Source: Vitellaria paradoxa (taxonomy: Eukaryota > Streptophyta > Magnoliopsida > Ericales > Sapotaceae). From it: 64,000 bases of DNA. Made by a program: the position numbers and the translations under genes. The stretch is from the NCBI GenBank assembly GCA_019916065.1, contig CM034241.1, positions 13,181,223 through 13,245,222 of the forward strand. The letters are read 5' to 3'. This document shows positions 10,401 through 19,989 of this stretch, piece after piece. Positions within the stretch are counted from its first letter, which is position 1, and each line of letters begins with the position of its first letter. The notes below the pieces were generated by a model. It was not told the origin of the DNA and searched no databases. It saw nothing but the letters and a program-made list of their open reading frames with translations.

Positions 10401-10460
10401 CTTAATTCAATCCGCATTCTTCTTGCAGTAGCAGTGTGCAAATCTTGGCCCTTGTTCTAG
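7401..10460 (+). CDS. Copia gag-protease-integrase-RT (N-terminal 1019 residues, ends at TAG)
   Basis: Start is the ATG at 7401 (MAINPSTVK); upstream in-frame codons lack an ATG. Gag comes first (KLNGAANYLTWSHAVRIFL), then an intact zinc knuckle CNHCGGTNHTEPYC near residue 273. The protease LDSGASAHVSG follows near 373. GAG-pre-integrase HYRLGHPALSRL and the CEACQLGKHH zinc motif lie near 500-530. The integrase core has Asp558, Asp621 and Glu657, matching the D-D-35-E spacing. RT begins near residue 915 (VYTIKYYPDGSVERLKARLV). The frame stops at TAG (10458-10460) inside RT, just before LDIKNAFLHGEL, and the same frame continues as 10461-11675. Comparison with Copia RTs suggests the TAG replaced a glutamine-type codon (inference). 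The host cell would make Gag through integrase plus a truncated RT unless the stop is read through. Confidence 0.95.
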   Translation: MAINPSTVKTTSDENSSPVPAHAISIENFPKSIVCEKLNGAANYLTWSHAVRIFLIGRQLENYITDSPPDSTSPTYSQWRAIDANVMSWLWHSLEPSVFRTVSLCNTSKAIWDSLADSFSQRSNISEVFAAYEQLFSLRQGDRSLSDYYSTLKALGDRLLQLRPFPETKAEMMGQWNELMTVLLLAGLNDDFRSYRDQFLTGETIPSLASAYSRLQRSSLGHHPRSTSASSGTDSAALINSSGGHGGSRGGSRGMGRNSRGGGRSSGRGTKKCNHCGGTNHTEPYCWKKYGRPDQAHHVTTDSTSSEVASGSTSGTSDPVNSGVVSQAPFSPAELDAIVQALRISRSFSSTTTLAHSGNSACFSTSSAPQWILDSGASAHVSGNPSLFSDLITTTHRLTLPDGSSRPVAGKGHLQPSVSLSLPSSLYVPNFPFNLLSVSQLTRLLNCSITFSRSSCVFQDLRTQKMIGSGCERDGLYYLDPTSFSLSSSAFHVSDSPLQWHYRLGHPALSRLKLAVPGLGSVSSLECEACQLGKHHRSSFSSSSHGRESEPFSVVHTDIWGPSRVPTINGYCYFVIFVDDFSRMTWLFLMKTRSELPNIVLRFYNEIFTQFDKRIKILRFDNALEYTKSVMEKFCVDRSIIHQTSCVHTSQQNGVAERKHRHLLDVARTLQIHMNVPKSYWRDAVLTACHLINRVPSVTLGNKSSFSLIYPSSNPFSLPPRTFGCTAFVHNLDPGLDKLSPRARRCIFLGYSRTQKGYRCYHPPSRRFFVSADVTFFESTPYFQVQGELSSREGELSSSYQEGEPPTSISSPNPVLLIPEVPLQVYHRRARPDPITTAPVDPVTLETPTSDPDTSVTSPDEPEPPSIDDLDLPIAQRRGKCTCTQHPIAKFVSYHRISPRFQSFVCALSSVSIPKSYNQALLSPGWKKAMDEEMQALHLNQTWELTSLPPGKKPVGRRWVYTIKYYPDGSVERLKARLVAKGYTQTYGVDYLETFSPVARLNSIRILLAVAVCKSWPLF

Positions 10461-11675
10461 TTGGATATTAAAAATGCCTTTCTACATGGTGAACTTCAGG
10501 AAGAGGTATATATGGATCAACCATCGGGATATACTGTTACAGGAAATGAGCATCTTGTTTGTCGCTTACGCAAAGCCTTATATGGACTTAAACAATCTCC
10601 ACGAGCATGGTTTGATCGGTTTAGTTCTGCTCTTATGGAATATGGTTTCAAACGATCCACTTCTGATCACTCAGTATTTGTTCATCAGTCACCATCTGGT
10701 ATTATTATCTTAATTGTCTATGTGGATGATATTATCATTTCTAGTGATGATGCTAAGGGCATTTTCGAATTAAAGGGTTATTTGGGAAAACAGTTTCATA
10801 CAAAAGATCTTGGTGCCTTACGTTATTTTCTTGGAATTGAAGTTACCCGTTCTTCCCAAGGTATATCTTTATCTCAAAGGAAATATGTTCTGGATTTACT
10901 CTCGGAGACTGGACTTTTGGGTTCTCGCCCTGTTGACACTCCTATGGACTCTTCTGTTCGCTTGGATAGTGAAAGTGGTGATCTATTTCCTGATGTTGGT
11001 CGTTATCGACGTCTTGTTGGTAAATTGATCTATCTCACTGTGACTCGTCCTGATATTTCATATGCAGTTGGCATGGTCAGTCAGTTTATGCACGCTCCAC
11101 GCAAACCTCATTTTGAAGCTGTATGTCGTATTCTGAGGTATTTGAAAAATTCTCCTGGTAAAGGTTTACATTATCGAGCCTCTACCACGATCGATGTAAT
11201 TGGATACAGCGATGCAGATTGGGCTGGTAGTCGTTCGGATCGGAGGTCTACTTCTGGATACTGTACTTTCGTCGGTAGTAATCTTGTTACATGGCGTAGT
11301 AAGAAGCAGATTGTAGTGGCTCGATCTAGTGCTGAGGCCGAGTATCGCGCCATGGCTCATACTGCGTCTGAGATGCTTTGGGTTCGTTCTCTTCTTCGAG
11401 ATTTTGGTATTGATATTTCAAATCCGATGTCTATGTTCTGTGATAATCAGGCTACAATCTTCATTGCTAACAATCCCGTGTTTCATGAACGTACCAAGCA
11501 TATAGAAGTTGATTGTCACTTTATTCGTGATCTTCTGGTCAGACATGATATCATTACTCCATTTGTACGATCGGACTCTCAGTTGGGTGATATGTTTACC
11601 AAGCCCTTAGCTGTTTCTCCATTTCAGAAAATGTCTACCAAGTTGGGCATGATTGATCTTTATGCTCCAGCTTGA
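10461..11675 (+). CDS. Copia reverse transcriptase-RNase H (same frame, after the amber codon)
   Basis: This is a continuation of 7401-10460 in the identical frame, 404 codons to a TGA at 11673. There is no ATG at its start, so it is not a separate gene. RT motifs follow directly: LDIKNAFLHGEL, LYGLKQSPRAWF, then the catalytic YVDD at 10719-10730. Copia RNase H follows with SDADWAGSRSDRRSTSGYC (about 11208) and SSAEAEYRAMA, and the C-terminal [12 protein letters not shown]. All expected motifs are intact, so apart from the preceding stop this half looks functional. The stop codon overlaps the polypurine tract. Confidence 0.95.
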   Translation: MDIKNAFLHGELQEEVYMDQPSGYTVTGNEHLVCRLRKALYGLKQSPRAWFDRFSSALMEYGFKRSTSDHSVFVHQSPSGIIILIVYVDDIIISSDDAKGIFELKGYLGKQFHTKDLGALRYFLGIEVTRSSQGISLSQRKYVLDLLSETGLLGSRPVDTPMDSSVRLDSESGDLFPDVGRYRRLVGKLIYLTVTRPDISYAVGMVSQFMHAPRKPHFEAVCRILRYLKNSPGKGLHYRASTTIDVIGYSDADWAGSRSDRRSTSGYCTFVGSNLVTWRSKKQIVVARSSAEAEYRAMAHTASEMLWVRSLLRDFGIDISNPMSMFCDNQATIFIANNPVFHERTKHIEVDCHFIRDLLVRHDIITPFVRSDSQLGDMFTKPLAVSPFQKMSTKLGMIDLYAPA

Positions 11676-11682
11676 GGGGGAG
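11674..11682 (+). promoter_or_regulatory. Polypurine tract of young Copia
   Basis: GAGGGGGAG directly before the 3' LTR; the primer for plus-strand DNA synthesis in LTR elements. Confidence 0.9.
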
Positions 11683-11866
11683 TGTTAGAATATGTTAGGA
11701 ATATGGATTGTGATTTAGTTATTTTTGGTTATTGCCATATATTAGCTGATTTCAATTTCTATCTTTTGTAACCTAAACTTGATTATAACTAGAGTATGAG
11801 GGAGAAGAAGGATCTCATCTCTCTCTCTTTCTTTTCTCTCTAATTTTTCTGTTCTGATTCTCAACT
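11683..11866 (+). repeat. 3' LTR of young Copia
   Basis: 184 bp, same ends as 6584-6767, two differences. Followed by the target duplication GTCCT at 11867-11871. Confidence 0.9.
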
Positions 11867-13789
11867 GTCCTCATGCTCCACAACAGAATGGAGTTACTAA
11901 GAGGAAAAAATTTACATTTGGTTAAAATAGCTCGCTGTTTAATGTTTAATATGAAGGTTCCAAAGATTTTTTGGGGGGATGCTATTCTCACAACATGTTA
12001 CTTAATTAGCAGAATGACATCTTCTGTTTTAAAATATTGTTCCCCTTATTCTGTATTGTTTCCTCAGACACTACTGTTTTCTCTTCCTCTATAAATTTTT
12101 AGATGTGTTACATTTGTCTATCAACTTAATAGTGGGACTAACAACCTTAATCCTCGTGCCCTTAAATGTGTCTTTTTGGGATATTCCTGGGTATAAAAAG
12201 GATATCGATGCTATAGTTCTCTCCAATGATATTTTGTATGTACTGATGTCTTTTTTTTTTAGAGTACCAATTTCTGAGTCTTTTCTTTGTGCTTCAAACA
12301 CTTCATTCTCTTCTATCCAGACTTCAAATCCTGCTTCTAAGTCGACACCTAGTGATCTTGATTTTCCTATTGCTCTTTGAAAAGGTACACGCACTTGTAT
12401 TTCTTATCCTATCTCTAAATTTGTCTCCTATACAGTCCTTTCTCCTTCATATCATGCTTTTGTTACCTCTTTGTGTACCATTTTTGTTCCTAACTTTTTT
12501 TTTGAAGCACTGTCTCATTCTGGGTAGTGTAATACTTGGAATAAGAAATGTCAGCTTTTCGAGTCAATGATACCTAGGATTTGGTTACTCTACCTCTTAA
12601 TAAGTCAATTGTTGGTTGTTGATGGGTGTATAATGTCAAAGTTTATTCTGATGGTTCAGTTGATCGGTTGAAAGCAAGGCTCGTTGCCAAGGGGTACACT
12701 TAAGTCTATGGCCTTGATTTTTTAGACTTTCTCTCCCATGGCCAAGATCACATCAGTGCATTTTCATTTCTTTTATAGCTATATTTTACTAGTCTCTTCA
12801 TCAACTTGATGTTAAAAATGATTTCCTACATGGTGATCTTACAAAAGATGTGTATATGGAGCAACCTTCTAGCTTTGTTGCTCAGGGGGAGTCTGGACTA
12901 GTTTGTAAATTAAAAAAGTTACTGTATGGCCTAAAACAATCTCCCTTGCGCATGGTTTGGCAGGTTTGGTGAAGTGGTGATAAAATTTGGATTGATACGT
13001 TGCGATGTTGATCATTTTGTTTTCTACCGTCATTCCTCTCAGGAAAAGATATGACTGCTAGTTTATGTGGACGATATTGTAATCACAGGTGATGACACTC
13101 AAAGAATTCATGATCTAAAGGTATTCCTTCAAACTAAGTTCAACACCAAGAATTTGTGTCCACTAAAGAATTTCCTAGGCATCGAGATTACAAGATCACA
13201 CAACGGTATTGTCTTTTCTTAGAGAAAATATGTTCTTGATCTGTTGTTTGAAACCAGTATGTTAGGAGCCAAACTAATTGATACTCCAATGGTTATACAC
13301 TTGTTTAATGTTATACAGATATAGATTGAGTTGGTTCACCATCAAATAGACGATTGACTACTGGATACTGTATCTTTGTAGGAGGAAACTTAATATCATG
13401 GAAAAGTAAAAAATAGATAGTTATAGCAAAATCAAGTGTAGAATCAGAATATAGGGCTATGGCACATACTTCTTGTGAATTGGTTTGGATACATGATATG
13501 TTGACAGAATTAGGGGTTCTTGGTTCCTAGCCTATGGATCTATATTGTGATAATCAAGCTGCTATTCACATTGCTTCTAACCCAGTGTTTTATGAGCAAA
13601 CTAGACATATTGAAGTTGATTGTCACTTTGTCAACGAAAAGATTTTATAGAATGTCTTCAAAACCAGTCATGTGAAGTAAGTAGACTAATTAGCTGATTT
13701 ATTTACTAAGGCTTTAGGAGGAGTTAGAGTGAGATACATTTGTAACAATCTTGGAACATATGATATATATGCTCCAGCTTGAAGGGGAG
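11867..13789 (+). pseudogene. Old Copia integrase-RT-RNase H remnant, second part
   Basis: The integrase motif broken at 6583 resumes here (HAPQQNGV). A PKIFWGDAILTTCYLISRM stretch and an ALKCVFLGY segment follow. RT includes VYSDGSVDRLKARLVAKGY (about 12640-12700), YVDD at 13064-13075 and FLGIEITRSHNG (about 13170). Between the DTPM motif (about 13285) and the RNase H TTGYC region (about 13355), roughly 80 residues normally present are missing, so there is an internal deletion. RNase H remnants run to AEYRAMAHT-like and [10 protein letters not shown] segments, ending near the polypurine tract at 13781-13789. Many stops. Confidence 0.85.
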
Positions 13790-13965
13790 TGTTAATGTAT
13801 GTAACATATTAATGTAGGAAGCATATGTAGTCAGTGTATCTAGCCCTATGGTAATCTGAATGGTCACCAAGGTGAGATGTACAGTCGCTTTTGTCATGTA
13901 TATAAATTAACACAATAGAATTCAATCTGTGTGTGTACAATTTCTCTCAATTCTCTTGTTTAACA
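13790..13965 (+). repeat. 3' LTR of old Copia
   Basis: TGTTAATG...TTTAACA, 176 bp. It is preceded by GAAGGGGAG and followed by GGGAT. Confidence 0.85.
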
Positions 13966-13970
13966 GGGAT

Positions 13971-14650
13971 AAACTTGCATTGAATATGTTAGGGATTTGG
14001 AGATTTGACAGTTTGGTGATTTAATAGTGGTTTAATTGAATGTTACAATGGCTAAAAGAGAAATTGGGGGAAGCGCTTGCAAGGCACTGGGTGGCAGTCG
14101 TAGTGTTCAAATGAGTCAAATAGAGGACTGATTGGTGGCGAGATTGCAGCAATCAAATAGAATCGATAGTGAACGGGTTGTCTAATTGGGTTGTTCGGTA
14201 GCAACGTAGATGATAGACCAACTCCTGTGCAACAAGCAAAGTTTCTGCTTGGTTGCTTGACGAGAGAATAGGAGCAAAAGTTGTTGTTGTGGAATGATTC
14301 CGGCGTGGGGCACCAGACTAGTTGGAGTTAGACAGGATTAAAGGTGATTGGGCTGATTAGAAATTTAGGAAAGGATCAGCTATGACTTTGATACTATATT
14401 AAAATGTATAGAACAAAGAAAATATTAGAGGAAATTTATGATTTGTGTATATTAAAATATGTAGAATTTACACATATTTAATAACCCTACAAATCATTTA
14501 TATAAGGTAACAGAATATACGAAATATATTATAATCTATATAAGTAAATAGAACATATACTAGGCATATAATACTAGATATATTATTTTTAATTTTTTTT
14601 TTCAAGATTTCTGTTAAATTTTTACTAGGCATATAACAATAGTTTCTAAA
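13971..14650 (-). mobile_element. Degraded Copia LTR/leader fragment, minus strand
   Basis: On the minus strand, TAGTATCAAAGTC near 14385-14395 resembles a decayed PBS (TGGTATCAAAGC). AT-rich LTR-like sequence lies upstream (14397-14640) and leader-like sequence downstream (13971-14385), with no clear gag. Family and boundaries are uncertain. Confidence 0.35.
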
Positions 14651-14754
14651 TTCTGTTTGGTATTATAATACTACAACAAATCTTGGCGGTGGGATATATT
14701 ACAAATAGAGTCTCTCTTTTACGCATGCTCTTTGTAGTCATGAATATTGATGAT

Positions 14755-14769
14755 AATTGATACAACATT
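14755..14769. repeat. LINE target-site duplication, left copy
   Basis: AATTGATACAACATT, repeated exactly at 15627-15641. Confidence 0.9.
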
Positions 14770-15626
14770 TTTTTAAGGAACCAAGAGAACATTGCATTCC
14801 AAATATTAATCCCTGTTTAATACATATTGAGCCCTTTCATGGGCTTTTTTAACTACAGACCTTGCAACCTTCCTAACACAACAATACCTAAAATAGATAA
14901 GACAATAATACAAGTTAGTGAAGACACTCTCAACTTCCGAAGGGTAGGTCGACATATTCTGTAAATATTGAATAACTAAAAAATAATCTGTCTCTACAGT
15001 AACTTTCTTGCAATTCAAAGGTTTAACTCATGACAACGCTTTAAGGCATGCTATTGCTTCTGCCGTTAATGTTGAAGATGCAGTGACCAATTCTCCCCTT
15101 GCACAAAGAACATTTCTACTATCATCTTTAATTATCCATGCGGCCGACGCTTTACCTGTCCTCAGTTGCCATGCTCCATCAGTTATTAGGATTACCTCGT
15201 ATAGCAACTCTGGAATTCTTGTAGCATTAACCATAATCACCTCATTTGTATCCTCGAAGTTATCTTCTTTCTGCTTTGTCCCTGCATCACGAACATGAGA
15301 ACTTTCTAGCATCTTATAATGAAAATCTGCCATTAAAATAATAGAAGACGAATCTTTTCTTTCATTGCCCTACGTAGCTTCATTTCTTGCTACCCAAAAT
15401 GCCCATAAATGAGCTATAATTCTGTTAGTCAAATCTCCTCTACCCTCCTCCCTTAGCATTAGCCTTAGCCATTCTAAAGGTTACACTTGATCAAGCCCCG
15501 TTGTTCTAATTCCCAAATTGGATCCAAACCATACAGCTCTTGCTACTTCACAATGAAAGAAGATATGACTATGAGATTCTATCCCATTGCCACACATCTG
15601 GCAGCAACCATTCATTCTGTTTCTTT
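14770..15626 (-). mobile_element. 5'-truncated LINE (L1 type) with RT zinc-binding and RNase H remnants
   Basis: This 857-bp minus-strand insert is bounded by an exact 15-bp duplication. A short T-run (14770-14774) sits at its 3' end, as expected for the poly(A) of a minus-strand L1. The minus strand encodes the zf-RVT segment CGNGIESHSHIFFHCEVARA (about 15600-15540), a linker, then a plant L1 RNase H-like (RVT_3) domain. That domain includes LITDGAWQLRTGKASAAWI and LTAEAIACLKALS (15333-15028), and VTVETDYFLVIQYLQN (15018-14806). A stop after LDQV and one between 15028 and 15018 interrupt it. Endonuclease and RT are absent, which is typical of 5' truncation during target-primed reverse transcription. 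Confidence 0.9.
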
Positions 15627-15641
15627 AATTGATACAACATT
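15627..15641. repeat. LINE target-site duplication, right copy
   Basis: AATTGATACAACATT, identical to 14755-14769. Confidence 0.9.
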
Positions 15642-15848
15642 ACTTATGAATATCTTGCTACATTTGTTTTAAAAATTTTATAAATACAAACTAGCATTGG
15701 CATGCTCCTTACACAATATGTACATATACATACATACATATATATATAGTATGCATGCATGCCTTGATTTTCATTCTTGAACCTCTCGTTCTTAATGCAT
15801 GCACAGTAGAGGGGAAGAAACATTCACTTTCTCATAAAACTAATCCTA

Positions 15849-16167
15849 TGTTTGGTTAGATGGAAAATAGGAAAGAGCAAAAAATGAGAGGGGATAATAC
15901 CTCATTTCCATTATTTGGTTGAAGAGAAAAGTGAAGAGGAAAGAAAAGATGGTGGAGAAGTGAGAGTGGCACCCACACATTTTTATCCTTCCAAATTTGA
16001 GAGAAAAATAAAGGGGAAAATGAGTGGATAGGAGAGAGAAAGAGAAGAGAGGTATGATAAAAAATTAAAAAAATGGAATTTACTTTTTTAAAATAATTTT
16101 TAATTTAAAAATATGTACATATATATATCATTTTTACTTTCTCTCATTTTTTTCATCTAACCAAACA
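15849..16167. mobile_element. MITE-like element with TGTTTGGTTAGATG inverted ends
   Basis: Inverted ends TGTTTGGTTAGATGGAAA (15849-15866) and the complement of TTTCATCTAACCAAACA (16151-16167) bound 319 bp of purine-rich then AT-rich, non-coding DNA. No clear target duplication was seen, so the superfamily is open. Confidence 0.6.
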
Positions 16168-16964
16168 CACTTTCTTTCTCTCACTTTTGTTTCTTTCTCT
16201 TATTCCTTCCTCCCCGTTGTCATGCCCCGGATTTTCATAATCGAATGCCCAGGGGTGACTTGGGATTTATTTGTTAGGTATAAAAATAAGATGATAATAA
16301 CACACTGTCACACCCCAGAATTTTCCTCCAAACTGGGGTTGACCCGCAAGAAAAATTTAAGATATTCAAAATCCCTTGTTTATCCCAAACAATATTTATA
16401 AGTCATTGGACTTAACCATTTGATGGGATTTCAACTACAGGGCACAAAATAAAGATAGAGAAAAATATTACAGAGCCATCTAAGTGTCCTAACCACGCAA
16501 TTAACATTACATACCAAATAAAAGCAAATTAGGTCTAAGCTTAGTAATTACAATCATCCAACAATTGTTACAGACCAAAAATAAAGTCCTCCAACTCTAC
16601 GCAGGAAAGAAGAAAAAAAAATAGATAACTCTTCTGATGGAATATTTAAGAGAAATTAATCTCTTTCTAGCTCATCTTCTGTATCCCTGTGCTTAATATC
16701 CTGAAAAAAATATTCCCACAAGGGGTGAGCTGCTAAAGCCCAGTAATCAGAATCTCCTAGGTTATGCAGTGGTTGTAATACTACACTATATTAAGTGACC
16801 CATTACAGTGAATGTGTTTTGGTGATATACTGTTTATGCAACAATTAATTCAATAGATCTCAATTGAATAATGTAAATTATACTTACAACGGTTTGATGA
16901 AGCCGTTACCGTAACTACTATTTTACTTACATGTAAAAATAGTTAAATATTGATGTGTGTACCA

Positions 16965-17060
16965 TAATGAAGTATGTGTTGTAGTGGTAGGGATCTCAAA
17001 TTTAGATCTTCAAGGTCTTGGGATCAAACCCCGTAGCGATAAGATAATTCCAACTATTTT
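16965..17060 (+). mobile_element. SINE-like, tRNA-derived head
   Basis: A TGTTGTAGTGGTAGGGATC stretch resembles a pol III A box, and GGGATCAAACCCC about 50 bases later resembles a B box. Length and 3' end are unclear. Confidence 0.4.
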
Positions 17061-17102
17061 TAAAATATTCATACATAATTGCGTACCACTACATATATTT
17101 AT

Positions 17103-17126
17103 AAATATATATATATATATATATTT
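17103..17126. repeat. AT dinucleotide run
   Basis: Alternating TA repeat, visible directly. Confidence 0.9.
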
Positions 17127-17844
17127 ATATATTTATAAAATATTCATCGAGAGGAATTAAATATAATTAAATAATTCCAACACATCATTCATACATAACA
17201 AGAGAGGTTGCTAGTCACAGTAAAATTTTGTAAAGGAGTTTAATCTAAATCCTCCTAAGATAATCAAACTCCTATCCTCCTCTACCCCCAGTCTTGGGAA
17301 CCAGTGACTTTACGGGCTTAGCATCCAATGCATATCGACGGTGTCACCTACCAAAAATCTAGCCATCGCAACCGGCTACCTGACTGGCCAGGTCAGAAGG
17401 GAGCATCTCCCAAATAAAATGCATGTTCCCATCTTCATCTAAAAGGCCATTTCTACCCACCCATCACCCCATTGCCAAAAATAACTTTAGCACCGAGTGC
17501 CTTAATTTCTTTTCACCCTTTTACATTCCAAGGGTACCTTGTACGAAAATCAGATATTTTTAATAACAACCGGCAATGTTCTCGGGCGATGAATCAAAAG
17601 TGGGTTTATTCAGTCACATGCAGTATATTTTTAAGCACTTTATCTAAATCCATAATTTAATAATAATTCTCAATAAATCAAAGATTTAACATAGTCACCA
17701 ATATCATTATCACAAAGGTAGGTACTACATGTAAATTAACAAGTAGCAAGTAAAAAAAATTTAGAATACGAATTAGCATTTTAGTTAATTGTTTTGACAA
17801 GTTTACCGTACCACATAAAATTATTTCTAATGGTATATTAATTA

Positions 17845-17945
17845 GGCCGAGGTTGGTAGCTTAGTGGGTGGGCGACCCTAATTGCGATTTAAAGTCGTAA
17901 GTTCGAACCTCATTGGCTACAAATCTCAGTTTTTGCCTTTTTTAC
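17845..17945 (+). mobile_element. SINE-like, tRNA-derived head
   Basis: TAGCTTAGTGGGTGGGCGAC matches an A box (TRGCNNAGYGG), and AGTTCGAACCTC, about 40 bases later, matches a B box. It continues into a T-rich tract. It is not a plausible intact tRNA, so a SINE head is more likely. Confidence 0.5.
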
Positions 17946-19989
17946 CTTTTATTTTATTATTTTATGGAATATAAAGATAATAAATAATTCTTTGAACTTA
18001 TATTTAATTTTAGAAAAATTTATAAGTTTTATTTTTTTTCAAAATAATTTGAATAAAATTTTCAATCATCATCTTCTTTATAATCAAACCCTTATCGTAG
18101 GTTTTCGGCTTCAATATATCCACAAATGTCCATAGAATTATTCCAATGTTTAGGAAGATATTAAATAAGTTTCATTAAATTCACTTAATCATAAAAATAG
18201 AGTTATATAACTTGCTAGGTTGCCAAAATAATGCCTAAAAATAAATCAAATTCATTTAAGAAAGACCAAATGAGAAAAGAACAAGTCCATAGTTTCTTTT
18301 GGGCATTTTATCAAATACTGGGCATTTTAGTTTGAATAAGTCATCCAACTATCCATGATGAAACTGATTATCTAAGTCAATTATCATCAATATTAGAGTG
18401 TCAAATAATACATAATATTTAGTTTAAAATAATTTCATATCAATAGAAATTATTAACATAACAATAACTAACAGAAGGTAATTGGAAATTTAAATAAATC
18501 TTTAAACATAATATTTAAAAAAAAATCCAAACAAGCATCAATTAAAGGCTAAGCAAAAATAGCAGCTTGAAAGAAAATTTAGATAAAATAGAGCAGAACT
18601 CCAATATCTATAAACTTTATATCTGTAGAAACTAGACTTCAAAACCTATAACTTTCATGTTTTACACTTTTTAAAATTCTAAGGTCTAAAGGTGCAAAAA
18701 CAGCCTTGAATTTAGTTTGTTCAGAAAATACAGTTTTACACGTGCTCAATATTTTGGGCATAACTTTTGACTCACAAATCAGATTGATGCAATTCTTTTT
18801 GGGTTGGAAAGAAAACTGAAAGGGCTACAACTTTTATGTTTTAGCCGAAGCCTAATTCCACCATTTTAGGGATCAAAAGTGCATAAGAAGTTACAAATAA
18901 AGAGCTGTTAGCATATTGAGTTACATCAGTCAAAATTTTGGTTTCCCTACCCCCAATATACGGGTATTTATTTTTATCACAATCAAGTTTCATACTTCAA
19001 ACCAGAAAAGGCATCAAATATATTTTAGGAGGTTCATCATCCAACCTCAATAAAGATATTGGTGACCAAGCCTGTGAAGGAAAAAGGAGTTGAGCTTTGA
19101 ACACTACCCAATTGAAAAATTTCAAGCCTTTCTTCTTCCTCCAAACAACACCAAATGTCCAACCACACTTGATAAAAATATATATATATTTTTTCTTTCT
19201 TATTATTTTTCTTCTCTTTGAAGGTACACAATTTATAAGAATCATGGGAGTGTAGAGAAAGTTATTGGTGGAGAAAATAATCATACTTCAAATCAACTAA
19301 GGTAAGATCATGCATATACAATTAGTAGCATGATCCAAGAATCATGCTTGCTTTTTGACTATCTAACCATATAATTTAAGAAATGTGTTGGAGGATGGAT
19401 GAGGATGGGTGGTATGATCCGGGAATCATGCTAACTTTTTGACAAATTAAACAATCATGCTAGCTTTTTGACAAATTAACAAAATGCTTTAAATCATGCT
19501 AGCTTTCAAACAAAATGCTTTAAATCTTGTTTGCTAAATAATTTGAAAAAGATGCTTTAAGGTCATCAATGTAGGGTATTCTCTTTGTCTAATTAGTCAA
19601 ATAATTTTGAAAGATGGTGAGAGTGTATGAAGGATGGAAAATGAAATTGTCGGGAAATAATTTAGAGCAACTATTCATGAGTCAACTCATTGAGTGATAA
19701 AGTGAGTTGAAGTGAGTTGAGGTGAGTCAAAGAAAAGGGTTGACCCATGGGTTAATGGGCTTGGTTTGAACCAAATAAGTAATTGGGTTAGGAAGTGTTT
19801 GGATAGAAATTTTAGAAATTCTACATTAAACTCCCACATAGGGTGAAATTCAATCCGAAAATCTTTCCAACTAATTTTATTATTTCAAAAATTTTCAAAT
19901 CCTCAATTTTTTAGATTTTTACTATAACAAATATCACCACCACACTTAAACAATTTAATTAAGAAGCAAAAAAAATTCAGGTTATTACA

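Larger units (their letters stand above)
6584..11866 (+). mobile_element. Young, nearly intact Copia retrotransposon
   Basis: This complete 5,283-bp element has 184-bp LTRs at both ends (6584-6767 and 11683-11866) that differ at only two positions I can see. It has a perfect 5-bp target duplication GTCCT, a PBS TGGTATCAGAGC, one long gag-pol reading frame, and a polypurine tract GAGGGGGAG before the right LTR. It sits inside the integrase of the old Copia. The domain order (gag, protease, integrase, reverse transcriptase, RNase H) is that of Ty1/Copia. The only obvious lesion is an in-frame TAG at 10458-10460. Short LTRs would suit the Ale/Retrofit or Ivana lineages, but I cannot assign one by eye. 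Confidence 0.95.
4101..13965 (+). mobile_element. Old, rearranged Copia retrotransposon (host of a nested Copia)
   Basis: Two related LTRs bound this element: 4101-4286 (186 bp) and 13790-13965 (176 bp), both beginning TGTTAATG and ending TTTAACA. A PBS-like TGGTATTAGAGC follows the left LTR, and a polypurine GAAGGGGAG precedes the right one. Flanking pentamers AGGAT (4096-4100) and GGGAT (13966-13970) match at 4 of 5 bases, a plausible aged target duplication. The LTRs differ by many substitutions and an 11-bp gap, so the insertion is old. Interior: an inverted foreign Copia piece (4302-5203), decayed gag-pol (5204-6583 and 11867-13789), and a younger Copia inserted at 6584-11866. Confidence 0.85.
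16306..19989. mobile_element. LTR-like block, TGTCACACCCC...GGTTATTACA
   Basis: The ends resemble the two well-bounded solo LTRs in this window: the start is TGTCACACCCCAGAATTT and the end is AATTCAGGTTATTACA. A CACAAGGGGTGAGC-type motif occurs near 16718, as in the related block at 31728. A shorter start of the same kind (TGTCATGCCCCGGATTTT) lies just before, at 16218, suggesting a nested or duplicated end. No matching target duplication was found, so it may be composite. No coding domain. Two SINE-like pieces and an AT microsatellite lie within. Confidence 0.45.

Noticed and set aside
10440..10480. Programmed amber readthrough in the young Copia
   Set aside because: The context after TAG does not match the known strong plant readthrough signal, and Copia elements normally have no stop here; mutation is simpler.
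17845..17945. Functional tRNA gene
   Set aside because: A- and B-box-like words are present, but I could not form a proper cloverleaf with acceptor pairing; SINE head preferred.
16306..19989. Solo LTR with target duplication
   Set aside because: Terminal words fit, but the flanking pentamers (CACAC and CCTGC) do not match; kept only as an LTR-like block.
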